Assembly (NCBI RefSeq): GCF_009649735.1 | Contig: NZ_WJNH01000019.1 | Location: 1 to 45,167, forward strand | Origin: Salinibacillus xinjiangensis | GTDB taxonomy: Bacteria > Bacillota > Bacilli > Bacillales > Alkalibacillaceae | Direction of reading: 5' to 3' | DNA length: 45,167 bases | Part shown: one piece after another, positions 1-8,921 of the stretch | Layout of the letters: each line of letters opens with the position of its first letter | Numbering within the stretch: position 1 is the stretch's first letter | Position numbers and translations under genes: made by a program | Notes under the pieces: model-generated | Seen by the model: only the letters and a program-made list of their open reading frames with translations | The model's database searches: none | What the model was told of the DNA's origin: nothing

Positions 1-209
1 AGGCAGAATACGGAGACTCCTATGGGAGGAAGCGTGGTGAAGACCCCGCAGGAAGCGGTCTTTGCTTCCGAGGAGGCTGAGGCCGTGCCCATGGAAAGCG
101 GAGTATTCTGCCGGAACGGTTTGCATGCACTCAATATTCATCAGAACAACTTAAGCAACATTAAAGAAAGCTAATTACGTCGCATTTTATATCTTTTAAG
201 TCAAAACAA
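1..209 (+). repeat. Dispersed hairpin repeat, copy 1 (left edge cut by window)
   Basis: A 111-nt core at 2-112 begins with GGCAGAATAC and ends with its exact reverse complement GTATTCTGCC. It contains smaller self-complementary stretches such as CTCCTATGGGAG. A tail of about 97 nt follows, ending in TTTTAAGTCAAAACAA. The same core and tail recur on the minus strand at 29759-29966: the core has the same length with five differences by eye, and the tail is more diverged. A degraded right part lies at 30048-30162. It sits just upstream of dinG and is non-coding; I see no transposase. It could be a MITE-like element or a structured RNA/DNA repeat. Confidence 0.9.
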
Positions 210-289
210 CAAACTCTTAGAAAAGAGCGTATACATAATATAATGATACATATCCAATATAGATAGGGCCACTTAAAGAAGGTGAAGAC

Positions 290-3034
290 ATGACGAAATT
301 TGCTGTAGTTGATTTGGAGACAACAGGGCAAGCTCCTACTAAAGGTGCACAAATAATTGAAGTGGGAATTGTCATTGTTGAAGACGGAACAATCAAAGAA
401 AAATATGCAACCTATGTAAATCCTAACCAAGAAATACCCACTTTTATTTCTAATTTAACCGGAATCACATTTCAAGAAGTGGAGCATGCCCCATCCTTTC
501 ATGAAGTGGCTGAACACATTAAGGCATTGTGTGAGGGTGCTTATTTTGTCGCTCATCATGTTCAGTTTGACCTAGGTTTTTTAAATGAGTCCTTAATGGC
601 AGTAGGCTTATCACCGCTTCATGAAAAAGTTATTGATACAGTCGAATTAGCTAGAATTCTGGCTCCGCGTTCACCCGGTTACAAATTAGCTCAGATCGCT
701 GAATATTTTGAAATTAATCATCAGCATCCACACAGAGCCCTATCCGATGCTTATGTAACAGCAGAGATTTTGCTGAAATTGTTAAATAAAGCAAAAAATC
801 TTCCTATCGAAGTATTAGAGCAATTAATTAAGCTCGAATCCAAACTCAAAAGTGACTTGTATGGATTACTATCAGAGTGGACTGAGGAAAAAAGATACTC
901 GATTGACCAGGATGAAGGAATTGAGATTTATCGCGGACTAGCCTTAAAGAAACAACATCAGCATAATAGAGTGAAAAGTGAAATCACATCCTCATTTGGT
1001 GACTTTATGGACGATGTTTTTTCAACAGAAGGCGGACTTCATCAGGCTATGGAGGATTATGAACCCCGAGAAGGTCAAAAGGATATGGCGGAAATGATCT
1101 ATGGGGCCTTCCATGAGCAAAACCATGCCCTTATTGAAGCTGAAACAGGAACAGGGAAAACACTAGCCTATTTGCTTCCAAGCTTATATTTTTCCATGCA
1201 ACAAGGAGAACGTCTTGTCATTAGTACATATACAACACAGCTGCAAACTCAGCTATTAGAGCAGGAAATACCTTTGATGAAAAGGTTGTTCCCAGATACC
1301 TTTGAGGCCGTTGTAATGAAAGGGAAAAGCCACTATTTAAGTCTAAAAAGATTTGTGACTGAGTTAAATAATTCGCCATTAGATGATAATTATGATGTCA
1401 TTTTAACGAAGGCGATGCTTTTAATTTGGCTAATGGAAACCCATACTGGTGATGTAGATGAATTACAACTACCTTCAAGCGGTAAAATTTTTTGGCGGAA
1501 AATCAATGCAGAGGCAGAAGTACAGGATCCAAAGTCGCCATGGTTTTCTCGAACCTTTTATCAACGGGCAAAAAGAAGGGCGCAAAAGGCTAATTTAATT
1601 ATTACTAATCATGCTTTACTCTGTACAGACATTATCCATGATTATGAGTTACTACCTTCGTACCAATTCCTAGTGGTTGACGAGGCACATCATTTAGATC
1701 AAACTGCCTCCAAGCATTTTGGGATGCAGCTGGACTATGTTTCTATCCAATATTTATTGAATGATATGGCAGCGTTAGAGACGTTTGAACAGGATATTGA
1801 ACGTGTCAACTTACTGACAGAAACAAGGGAAAAAGCTGATGTACTATTTCGATTTTTATTTGACTTTGTTCGTTTTCAAAGGAACAGGGGTACTTCCTAC
1901 AATGATATTGGCCGTATACAATCGATTTTTGAGCTGGACAAATTGGATGAGAAGACGGGCACAAACCTTGGAGATTTAACTTCCCGGTTAATTTTTAGTT
2001 TGAAGGACTTAATAGTGGAGCTTGACCAAGACCAGGAAAAATTAGAAGAAACCGCAGAAGATGAACAACGAAAAGAAGAGATTATGAGATTAACTGATCA
2101 GCTGGAGTCCTTGATTCAAAAATTGAAAGTTTTCTTATTTGAAAAGGATCAAACATTGGTTAAGTGGATCGAAATTGAAGCACATGGTGCGAAAAATGCA
2201 GTCTATTTATACGCTGAACCAATTGAGATAGGGCCTTTATTAAAGGAAAAGCTTTATGATGAAAAAGAAAGCATCGTGCTGACGAGTGCCACCCTAACCG
2301 TCCGAAATTCTTTTTCTTATATATTAGCCAGGAATGGATTACAGCAATCGGAGGTCACAACACAAAAGATTCCTTCACCTTTTTCTTATGAAGAACAGGT
2401 TCAATTGCTGTTACCTAATGATTTACCAGATATAAAGGAAGAAGAGGACGATTTTATATCGGCCATTAGCTACTCCATATACGAACTGGCTAAAGTGACA
2501 AGTGGACGAATGCTTGTGCTTTTCACCTCGTATCAAATGCTAAAAAAATCCTATCAAATGTTAAAGGGTTTAGCCGATCAGGATGATTTTATTATTATTG
2601 GTCAAGGGGTTTCCAGTGGAAGTCGAACACGGCTACAGAAGAATTTTCAGTCGTTTAATAAAGCCATTCTCTTAGGGACAAGCTCCTTTTGGGAAGGGGT
2701 GGATATTCCAGGGGATGATTTATCTGCCGTTGTTATAGTGAGGCTACCATTCGAGCCACCAAACCATCCAGTTTATAGTGCACGTTCTGAGCTATTAAAA
2801 AAACAAGGGAAAAATCCATTTATGGACCTAGCGCTTCCTAATGCTGTGATCCGTTTTAAGCAAGGATTTGGGCGTCTGATTCGTTCCAGTAAGGACAGGG
2901 GAATTGTTTTTGTTTGTGATGGACGATTGATGAGGGCAAGATATGGGAAGTACTTTATGGATTCAATCCCAACCGTTCCAGTTAGCTATGAAGATACTGA
3001 AAATATACTTAAAAAAGCTAATGAGTGGTTTTAA
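290..3034 (+). CDS. dinG: DinG family 3'-5' exonuclease / helicase-like ATPase
   Basis: A 914-residue protein made of an N-terminal DEDDh exonuclease fused to an XPD/DinG-type superfamily 2 core. The exonuclease residues are visible: D8 and E10 (DLETTG), D94, H148 and D153 (HRALSD). The ATPase part shows Walker A AETGTGKT at 284-291, DEAHH at 464-468, motif V (SSFWEGVDIPGDDL) and motif VI (QGFGRLIRS). The four iron-sulfur cysteines of E. coli-type DinG are absent between Walker A and DEAH. This matches the Gram-positive branch, where work on the Staphylococcus enzyme found exonuclease activity rather than helicase activity. ATG follows GAAGGTGAAG. A TATAAT lies at 239-244 with only a weak -35. 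First gene of the conserved dinG-ypmA-ypmB-aspB-asnS block. Confidence 0.95.
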   Translation: MTKFAVVDLETTGQAPTKGAQIIEVGIVIVEDGTIKEKYATYVNPNQEIPTFISNLTGITFQEVEHAPSFHEVAEHIKALCEGAYFVAHHVQFDLGFLNESLMAVGLSPLHEKVIDTVELARILAPRSPGYKLAQIAEYFEINHQHPHRALSDAYVTAEILLKLLNKAKNLPIEVLEQLIKLESKLKSDLYGLLSEWTEEKRYSIDQDEGIEIYRGLALKKQHQHNRVKSEITSSFGDFMDDVFSTEGGLHQAMEDYEPREGQKDMAEMIYGAFHEQNHALIEAETGTGKTLAYLLPSLYFSMQQGERLVISTYTTQLQTQLLEQEIPLMKRLFPDTFEAVVMKGKSHYLSLKRFVTELNNSPLDDNYDVILTKAMLLIWLMETHTGDVDELQLPSSGKIFWRKINAEAEVQDPKSPWFSRTFYQRAKRRAQKANLIITNHALLCTDIIHDYELLPSYQFLVVDEAHHLDQTASKHFGMQLDYVSIQYLLNDMAALETFEQDIERVNLLTETREKADVLFRFLFDFVRFQRNRGTSYNDIGRIQSIFELDKLDEKTGTNLGDLTSRLIFSLKDLIVELDQDQEKLEETAEDEQRKEEIMRLTDQLESLIQKLKVFLFEKDQTLVKWIEIEAHGAKNAVYLYAEPIEIGPLLKEKLYDEKESIVLTSATLTVRNSFSYILARNGLQQSEVTTQKIPSPFSYEEQVQLLLPNDLPDIKEEEDDFISAISYSIYELAKVTSGRMLVLFTSYQMLKKSYQMLKGLADQDDFIIIGQGVSSGSRTRLQKNFQSFNKAILLGTSSFWEGVDIPGDDLSAVVIVRLPFEPPNHPVYSARSELLKKQGKNPFMDLALPNAVIRFKQGFGRLIRSSKDRGIVFVCDGRLMRARYGKYFMDSIPTVPVSYEDTENILKKANEWF

Positions 3035-3136
3035 TAAGTTTCTCTGTAGTAGCACATTCTATTCCTGATGCTTTCCATACACTTTACGAGTAAAACTGAA
3101 ACGTGTTTTTAAGATGAAGATGGGATGTGACTTGAA

Positions 3137-3931
3137 ATGGGGAAGTTTAAAACGTTAGGAATTGCATTAATATTTATTCTTGTTTGGGGAATGGATAATC
3201 CTCAAACCATGGCCGTTGAAGACAGATTATCTGAGGATGAAGTAAGCTTTACCTTCTTTTCTCTAACAGATGGTGAATCACTTCTTATTACCACCGGAAA
3301 CGATAAAAATATTTTAATTAACACAGGCTCTGACGAAAGTGAAGAAGAACTAATGAATCAGATAAAAGAAATCACAGACAAAGTGGATTACTTGATTTTA
3401 ACCGATAAAACAGAACAGGCCTGTGGGAACGCAGACCAAGTCATTGACCAATTTCATGTAACAAATGTAATTAGTCCAACTTCAGAACCATGTGTAAATA
3501 TTCAGAGTGATTCAGTTGAGTCAGTTGTGTGGGAGAAGGAAAAGGCATATGAGCTGAGTCCAGGACTACAACTCAGAACCCTAAAGGTAAGTGAAGACTC
3601 AGACATCATGTCACTTTACATTACGTATGGTAAGAACTCTCTTGTTTTTATGTCAGAGGGTAGTGAAGAAATTGAAGAAGTTATCAAAAAGTACCCTAAC
3701 CAAACAGAAATGATTAAAATCCCTGAGTATGCATCAAAGGATTTTCCAAGTGAAGAGCTCTTAACGCAACTAGACCCACATATAGCGATTATTTATAATC
3801 TAAAGGAGCCCAATATTCATGCAGGCTTGCTTGAGCGTCTTGGGGAATCTTGGATTGATGTGTACCATTTAAAACGAGTAGGGACGATCCAGATTATTTG
3901 TACACCCGAGGATTATGAGCTACAATCATAG
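3137..3931 (+). CDS. Exported metallo-beta-lactamase-fold protein with degenerate metal site
   Basis: A 264-residue protein with an N-terminal hydrophobic segment (about residues 6-20), so probably secreted or membrane-anchored. Residues 37-115 have the pattern of the ComEC/Rec2-like metallo-beta-lactamase domain: a FFSLTDGESLLI strand, then ILINTGS, then VDYLILTDKTEQACGNAD. In active relatives the last stretch reads as LILTH followed by DxDH and GG. Here the HxHxDH metal ligands are missing, so hydrolytic activity is doubtful. It lies between dinG and ypmA, an interval with no such gene in B. subtilis. The ribosome site before the ATG is weak. The fold is inferred from motif shape only and the function is unknown. 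Confidence 0.65.
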   Translation: MGKFKTLGIALIFILVWGMDNPQTMAVEDRLSEDEVSFTFFSLTDGESLLITTGNDKNILINTGSDESEEELMNQIKEITDKVDYLILTDKTEQACGNADQVIDQFHVTNVISPTSEPCVNIQSDSVESVVWEKEKAYELSPGLQLRTLKVSEDSDIMSLYITYGKNSLVFMSEGSEEIEEVIKKYPNQTEMIKIPEYASKDFPSEELLTQLDPHIAIIYNLKEPNIHAGLLERLGESWIDVYHLKRVGTIQIICTPEDYELQS

Positions 3932-4235
3932 GTTACTGTGTTAAGACCTTCATCTGCTCTATGTTCTAACATAAAAAAGGTCGTGTTTACATTGTGTAAA
4001 CACGACCCTTACATAATTGAAAAAGGTGTTTAAAGGTAAGACTTTTCATTTTGGTATGGGTTAGGGTGATTGTTTTTTTACTGTTTTCATGGTTTTGGTT
4101 TATTGCGACTGAAATTTATTGTTATAATATATAACGTGGAGGTTTCAGACATTCATTAGTTTGCGAATCATCCATCTATATATACTGGGTAAAATTTTCA
4201 TTTCCGGTTTTGAAGGCAAGTCTAGGAGGTTAACT
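3932..4235. other. Intergenic region with palindrome and likely ypmA promoter
   Basis: No gene is visible here. A 12-bp perfect stem occurs at 3979-3990 / 3996-4007 (GGTCGTGTTTAC with a 5-nt loop). On the plus strand it lacks a following T-run. On the minus strand six Ts follow it, so it may be a weak bidirectional terminator. A good -10 hexamer TATAAT is at 4123-4128, about 110 nt before the ypmA start, but no convincing -35 lies 16-18 nt upstream. Confidence 0.5.
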
Positions 4236-4409
4236 ATGGTGCAAGATAAAGTAGAAACACTCTCAACGGTTCGTGTTTCTAAAACGGATGACCTTTATAA
4301 AATTGTGGATTGTTTAAATCGTACCTTAAAAGAAAAGGATTTAATGTTTGGGTTATCGTTGGATCAAAATGATGAAAAAACAGCCGTATTTACCATCTAC
4401 CAAACGTAA
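4236..4409 (+). CDS. ypmA: YpmA family small conserved protein (DUF4264 type)
   Basis: A 57-residue protein whose segment VETLSTVRVSKTDDLYKIV and RTLKEKDLMFGLSLD matches the YpmA family of Bacillaceae, which is about 56 residues long. The ATG at 4236 is chosen because TAGGAGG precedes it with good spacing; the longer open frame from 4161 has no ribosome site. No enzymatic motif is visible and the function is unknown. Position after dinG and directly before ypmB agrees with the B. subtilis order. The downstream ypmB start lies inside this gene, which suggests translational coupling. Confidence 0.85.
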   Translation: MVQDKVETLSTVRVSKTDDLYKIVDCLNRTLKEKDLMFGLSLDQNDEKTAVFTIYQT

Positions 4410-4914
4410 GGTAATAAAATGGGGCAGCATTGCTCTTTTAATCCTTTTCTTGTTCATCGCTATTGCATTTATCTATATTTATCAGGTCGCGATGGATGAT
4501 AAAGAAGAAACATTTTCCACATCCAAACAAAAAACAATCCAAAATACACCAATTGAAAGTGTTGATGAAGTAGTAAGGTATAATGGGGAAAAGTCCTATG
4601 ATGTTGTGTTCGGTCAATCTGAGGATGATAGTAAGGGAATAGCCTTTGTGCCCATTTTAAAAGATGAAGCTAAAGATGAAAATCAGGAGAAGATTACATA
4701 CGTCAAAGAGAGTGATGGTGTCACCGAAGAAGAAGTCACGTCTTCCTGGCGCTCCAATTGTCCGTCTTGTGAGTTAATAAGTGTGACACCTGGAATCGAT
4801 AACGGGCATATCATATGGGAAATTGTTTACCGAAATGAAGATGAGCGATATGTATTTGAATCATATTTATTTAAAAGTGGAGAGCTATACGAGCAATTTA
4901 AATTTAGAAAATAA
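4372..4914 (+). CDS. ypmB: YpmB-like membrane-anchored protein (DUF5590/PepSY-like)
   Basis: The protein has a short basic N-terminus, one transmembrane segment (about residues 17-37) and an extracytoplasmic domain of about 140 residues resembling YpmB. The open frame extends back to a TTG at 4348. ATG codons at 4369 and 4372 give an N-terminus (MKKQ...) closer to the family length, and 4372 is used here. There is no good ribosome site inside ypmA for these ATGs, whereas AAAAGGA sits about 8 nt before the TTG, so the start is uncertain. The gene overlaps ypmA by roughly 38 nt and aspB follows after 21 nt. The function is not established. Confidence 0.8.
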   Translation: MKKQPYLPSTKRKVIKWGSIALLILFLFIAIAFIYIYQVAMDDKEETFSTSKQKTIQNTPIESVDEVVRYNGEKSYDVVFGQSEDDSKGIAFVPILKDEAKDENQEKITYVKESDGVTEEEVTSSWRSNCPSCELISVTPGIDNGHIIWEIVYRNEDERYVFESYLFKSGELYEQFKFRK

Positions 4915-4935
4915 GTAAGAGGAGGAACTTAAATA

Positions 4936-6120
4936 ATGAAATTAGCTGAACGAGTTCAAGCCTTAACCCCCTCTAGTACGTTAGCCATTACAGCAAAAGC
5001 AAAAGCCTTAAAGCAAGAGGGGCATGATGTGATTGGATTAGGAGCAGGTGAACCTGACTTTAATACACCAGAGCATATTTTAGATGCGGCTAAAAAGGCC
5101 ATGGATGAGGGGAAAACCAAATATACCCCATCAGGTGGAATGGTCGAATTAAAGCAAGCGATACAAGCTAAATTTAAACGAGACCAACAGCTTAGCTTTA
5201 AGGAAAGCGAAGTCATTGTAACTATTGGGGCTAAGCATGCCTTATATACATTATTTCAAGTATTATTAAATCCTGGTGATGAAGTGATAGTTCCAGCACC
5301 ATTTTGGGTCAGTTATCCAGAGCAAATCAAATTAGCTCAAGGTAAACCAGTTGTTATTGAAGCAAAAGAATCCAATGAATTCAAATTAACGCCAGACCAA
5401 ATTGAGGCAGCGATTACCGATAAAACAAAAGCTATCATCCTGAACTCACCAAGTAATCCAACTGGTGTAATTTACAGTAGAGATGAGCTGCAGGCAATCG
5501 GTGATGTATGTCTTCGTCACAACATTCTTATTGTTTCTGATGAGATTTATGAAAAATTAATCTACGGTGATGTGGAGCATACGTCCATTGCACAGCTGTC
5601 TGAGGATTTAAAGAATCAAACAGTCATAATCAATGGCGTGTCAAAATCTCATTCTATGACAGGCTGGAGAATTGGATATGCTGCTGGAAATGAGGCTATT
5701 ATTAAGGCAATGACAAACCTGGCTTCACACTCAACATCAAACCCAACCTCAATTGCACAATATGCGGCTTTAGAGGCATACTCTTCATCAGAAGAAGAGG
5801 TAGAAACAATGAAAAAGGCATTTGAAGAACGACTAAATAAGTTATATGAGTGGGTAACAGATTTACCTGGTGTTAGCTGTGTCAAGCCAAAGGGAGCTTT
5901 TTATTTGTTTCCAAACGTAAAAGAGGCAGCAACTAATTGCGGTTTCAACAACGTAGATGATTGGGTAAAAGCGTTATTGGAAGAAGAAAAAGTCGCTTTA
6001 GTCCCAGGATCAGGCTTTGGAGCAGATGAAAACGTTCGTCTTTCCTATGCAACATCATTAGACCAGCTAGAAGAAGCGGCAAAACGAATCAAACGTTTTA
6101 TCGCGAACCATACAGCGTAA
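4936..6120 (+). CDS. aspB: Pyridoxal-phosphate aspartate aminotransferase
   Basis: A 394-residue fold-type I aminotransferase of the AspB subclass, exchanging the amino group between aspartate and 2-oxoglutarate in the cytoplasm. Visible motifs are the substrate-loop [19 protein letters not shown] with the cofactor-contacting Asn, SDEIYEKL, and [12 protein letters not shown] carrying the Schiff-base lysine at residue 237. A C-terminal substrate-binding arginine is present in NVRLSYA. AGAGGAGG precedes the ATG. It is 21 nt after ypmB and 14 nt before asnS. Supplying the aspartate family beside asparaginyl-tRNA synthetase is the conserved Bacillus arrangement. Confidence 0.95.
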   Translation: MKLAERVQALTPSSTLAITAKAKALKQEGHDVIGLGAGEPDFNTPEHILDAAKKAMDEGKTKYTPSGGMVELKQAIQAKFKRDQQLSFKESEVIVTIGAKHALYTLFQVLLNPGDEVIVPAPFWVSYPEQIKLAQGKPVVIEAKESNEFKLTPDQIEAAITDKTKAIILNSPSNPTGVIYSRDELQAIGDVCLRHNILIVSDEIYEKLIYGDVEHTSIAQLSEDLKNQTVIINGVSKSHSMTGWRIGYAAGNEAIIKAMTNLASHSTSNPTSIAQYAALEAYSSSEEEVETMKKAFEERLNKLYEWVTDLPGVSCVKPKGAFYLFPNVKEAATNCGFNNVDDWVKALLEEEKVALVPGSGFGADENVRLSYATSLDQLEEAAKRIKRFIANHTA

Positions 6121-6134
6121 CAGGAGGAAAGGTT

Positions 6135-7430
6135 ATGAAAACAACAATTAATCAAGTTCATAAACATGTAGGAGAAGAAGTGAAAATAGGGGGATGGCTA
6201 GCCAATAAGCGTTCAAGTGGAAAGATTGCCTTTCTACAATTACGTGATGGCACTGGCTTTATTCAAGGCGTTGTGGTTAAGGCAGATGTTGATGAAAGTG
6301 TATTTGATTTAGCCAAAAAGCAACTAACCCAAGAATCATCTTTATATGTTACTGGAGTAGTGAAGGAAGATGAAAGGTCACCTTTAGGTTATGAAATTCA
6401 GGTTACAGATTTAGAATTGATTCATGAGGCGATAGACTATCCAATCACACCAAAAAATCATGGAACAGAATTTTTAATGGATCATAGACATCTATGGCTA
6501 CGTTCCAAAAAACAGCATGCCATTATGAAAATTCGTAATGAAATTATTCGTTCGACCTATGAATTTTATAATAACCAAGGATTTGTAAAGGTTGATCCAC
6601 CTATTCTAACAGGAGCTTCAGCAGAAGGTACAACAGAGCTGTTCCATACAAAGTATTTTGATGAGGATGCTTACCTATCTCAAAGTGGACAGCTCTACAT
6701 GGAAGCCGCTGCGATGGCATTAGGAAAGGTCTTTTCCTTTGGACCAACCTTTAGAGCGGAAAAGTCCAAAACAAGACGTCATTTAATTGAATTTTGGATG
6801 ATTGAACCAGAAATGGCCTTTATGGACCATGAAGAGAGCTTACAGCTACAGGAGCAATACGTTTCTTACGTTGTTCAATCAGTATTGGAAAATTGTAAGC
6901 TTGAGCTTAATACACTTGAACGAGATACATCAAAGCTTGAGAAAATTAAAGCACCATTCCCTCGCATTACATATGACGAAGCTTTAGCCTTCTTAAAGGA
7001 ACAAGGCTTTGATGATGTCGAATGGGGAGATGACTTTGGTGCTCCACACGAAACAGCAATTGCAGAAAGCTATGACAAGCCTGTGTTTATTACGCACTAT
7101 CCAACGAAATTAAAAGCTTTTTATATGCAGCCTGACCCAGATAACCCTGATGTAGTATTATGTGCAGACTTAATCGCACCTGAAGGCTATGGGGAAATCA
7201 TTGGAGGCTCACAGCGTATTGATGATCTAGACCTAATGGCACAGCGCTATGAAGAGCACGGATTATCTGGTGAAGCCTATGAATGGTATTTAGAGCTTAG
7301 AAAGTATGGTAGTGTGCCACACTCTGGCTTTGGATTAGGACTTGAAAGAACTGTGGCATGGATTGCAGGAATTGAGCATGTTCGTGAAACAATTCCATTC
7401 CCTCGTTTGTTAAATCGCTTATATCCATAA
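6135..7430 (+). CDS. asnS: Asparaginyl-tRNA synthetase
   Basis: A 431-residue class IIb aminoacyl-tRNA synthetase that charges tRNA-Asn with asparagine. The N-terminal OB-fold anticodon domain covers about residues 1-100 ([24 protein letters not shown]). The catalytic domain shows motif 1 around [16 protein letters not shown], motif 2 [17 protein letters not shown] and motif 3 [12 protein letters not shown]. The length fits bacterial AsnRS. AGGAGGAAAGG precedes the ATG. It is the last gene of the aspB operon and is followed by an intrinsic terminator. I looked for a T-box leader and saw none, as expected for an internal operon gene. Confidence 0.95.
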   Translation: MKTTINQVHKHVGEEVKIGGWLANKRSSGKIAFLQLRDGTGFIQGVVVKADVDESVFDLAKKQLTQESSLYVTGVVKEDERSPLGYEIQVTDLELIHEAIDYPITPKNHGTEFLMDHRHLWLRSKKQHAIMKIRNEIIRSTYEFYNNQGFVKVDPPILTGASAEGTTELFHTKYFDEDAYLSQSGQLYMEAAAMALGKVFSFGPTFRAEKSKTRRHLIEFWMIEPEMAFMDHEESLQLQEQYVSYVVQSVLENCKLELNTLERDTSKLEKIKAPFPRITYDEALAFLKEQGFDDVEWGDDFGAPHETAIAESYDKPVFITHYPTKLKAFYMQPDPDNPDVVLCADLIAPEGYGEIIGGSQRIDDLDLMAQRYEEHGLSGEAYEWYLELRKYGSVPHSGFGLGLERTVAWIAGIEHVRETIPFPRLLNRLYP

Positions 7431-7435
7431 TGGTG

Positions 7436-7463
7436 AAAGCTCCCTGAATGGGGAGCTTTTTAC
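7436..7463 (+). terminator. Rho-independent terminator after asnS
   Basis: AAAGCTCCC, a 6-nt loop, GGGAGCTTT and then Ts form a compact stem-loop starting six bases after the asnS stop codon. It separates the asnS operon from dnaD. Confidence 0.85.
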
Positions 7464-7532
7464 TTCCCAAATGCGTTTCATGCACGATTCGACAACACTT
7501 GATGTTATAATGGTTTTTAAGGTGGGATTATA

Positions 7533-8216
7533 ATGCCAGACAAATCGTTTTTTTATCATCAATTACTGTTTGATCAAATGACATTACCAAAAAGTATTTT
7601 ATTACAGTATCAATCATTGGGATTAAACGAAAATGAACTTGCTGTCATTTTACAAATATATCGTCTTCAGTCTGAAGGAAGCCGTTTGCCATCGATTCAG
7701 GATATTAGCCAATATATGAGTTTGAAGGAGCATGAGGTGGCACAATCCCTGAAAAAACTGATGAAAAATGGCTTCTTAAAAATTGAGCAATATCAGGAGG
7801 ACCATATTATCAATGAATGGTACTCTCTGGAGCCGTTATGGAAAAAACTATATAACACAGAGCAAATAGAAGAGCACGCAGAAAATGAGGGGAATTTATT
7901 TCTCTTGTTTGAACAGGAATTTGGACGAGCTTTGTCCCCAATTGAAATTGAAACTATAAACCACTGGCTGGACGATGATCGACTTGTACCAGCACTTATT
8001 AAAGCAGCTCTACGTGAAGCTGTCTTAATGGGAAAATTAAATTTTCGGTATGTTGATCGAATTTTAATTGAATGGACAAAAAAGGGAGTAAAAACCGTAG
8101 AGGACGCTCGTAAAGTAAGTCAATCCTTTAGACAGAATGTGAAACCAGGCCAACCGAAAAAAGAAAAACGTGACACTTCTGTCTATTATAATTGGCTGGA
8201 TGAAGAAGGAGAATAG
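7533..8216 (+). CDS. dnaD: DNA replication initiation protein DnaD
   Basis: A 227-residue protein of the DnaD family, which remodels DNA with DnaA and DnaB and helps load the replicative helicase in Firmicutes. Residues ~1-110 form the N-terminal winged-helix oligomerisation domain (LNENELAVILQIYRLQSEG). Residues ~120-200 form the C-terminal DnaD/DnaB-like domain (FEQEFGRALSPIEIETINHWLDD), ending with the typical YYNWLDE tail. AAGGTGGG precedes the ATG. A TATAAT lies at 7506-7511, but its -35 is weak. The nth gene follows after 14 nt, as in B. subtilis. Confidence 0.95.
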   Translation: MPDKSFFYHQLLFDQMTLPKSILLQYQSLGLNENELAVILQIYRLQSEGSRLPSIQDISQYMSLKEHEVAQSLKKLMKNGFLKIEQYQEDHIINEWYSLEPLWKKLYNTEQIEEHAENEGNLFLLFEQEFGRALSPIEIETINHWLDDDRLVPALIKAALREAVLMGKLNFRYVDRILIEWTKKGVKTVEDARKVSQSFRQNVKPGQPKKEKRDTSVYYNWLDEEGE

Positions 8217-8230
8217 GGAGGAGAAAGGTC

Positions 8231-8887
8231 GTGTTAAATCAAAAGCAAATAAGACGTGTTTTGGACACATTGGATGAAATGTTTCCAGAGGCAGAATGTG
8301 AATTGACTCATACAAATCCATTTGAATTATTAATTGCGGTTGTGTTATCGGCGCAATGTACAGATGCACTTGTCAATAAGGTGACAAAGGATCTATTCCA
8401 GAAATATAAAACACCTGAGGATTACCTAGCCGTTTCGTTGGAGGAGCTTCAAAATGATATCCGGAGAATTGGACTATATCGTAATAAATCCAAAAATATT
8501 CGTAAGCTCTGTGAAATTTTAATTGAAAAATATGATGGACAGGTTCCTGATGAACATGGACAACTAGTGGATTTACCAGGCGTAGGCAGAAAAACTGCAA
8601 ATGTGGTCGTATCTGTTGCTTTCGGAAAGCCAGCTATCGCAGTAGATACCCACGTAGAACGAGTTTCCAAGCGCCTAGGTATTTGTAGGTGGAAAGATTC
8701 AGTATTAGAGGTTGAAAAAACGTTAATGCGAAAGGTTCCAGAGGATGAGTGGGGAGATACACATCATCGCATGATTTTCTTTGGCCGTTATCACTGTAAG
8801 GCACAAAATCCACAATGTGAAATATGCCCGCTGTTAGATATTTGTCGAGAAGGTCAGAAACGAATGAAAAAGGCGGCCAAAAAATAA
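8231..8887 (+). CDS. nth: Endonuclease III (DNA glycosylase/AP lyase)
   Basis: A 218-residue helix-hairpin-helix base-excision repair enzyme that removes oxidised pyrimidines and cleaves AP sites. The HhH motif LPGVGRKTA contains the catalytic lysine K121; the catalytic aspartate is D139 in AVDTHVERV. The iron-sulfur loop is complete: C189, C196, C199 and C205 with C-x6-C-x2-C-x5-C spacing. The start is a GTG at 8231 behind GGGAGGAGAAAGG. It is co-transcribed with dnaD. The ypoC gene that follows nth in B. subtilis is missing here; a terminator follows immediately. Confidence 0.95.
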   Translation: MLNQKQIRRVLDTLDEMFPEAECELTHTNPFELLIAVVLSAQCTDALVNKVTKDLFQKYKTPEDYLAVSLEELQNDIRRIGLYRNKSKNIRKLCEILIEKYDGQVPDEHGQLVDLPGVGRKTANVVVSVAFGKPAIAVDTHVERVSKRLGICRWKDSVLEVEKTLMRKVPEDEWGDTHHRMIFFGRYHCKAQNPQCEICPLLDICREGQKRMKKAAKK

Positions 8888-8916
8888 GCCAGACCCATTT
8901 GGGTCTGGCTTTTTAT
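8887..8916. terminator. Bidirectional terminator between nth and ponA
   Basis: AGCCAGACCC, a 4-nt loop and GGGTCTGGCT form a perfect 10-bp stem followed by Ts on the plus strand, with As before it serving the minus strand. It lies between the convergent nth and ponA genes. Confidence 0.85.
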
Positions 8917-8921
8917 CTTGG

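Noticed and set aside
6802-6987. Out-of-frame ORF inside asnS
   Set aside because: It is fully contained in a well-supported synthetase gene and has no independent signals.
7431-7532. Possible T-box or regulatory leader around asnS/dnaD
   Set aside because: Only a simple terminator is present; no T-box sequence or specifier loop was seen here or upstream of asnS.
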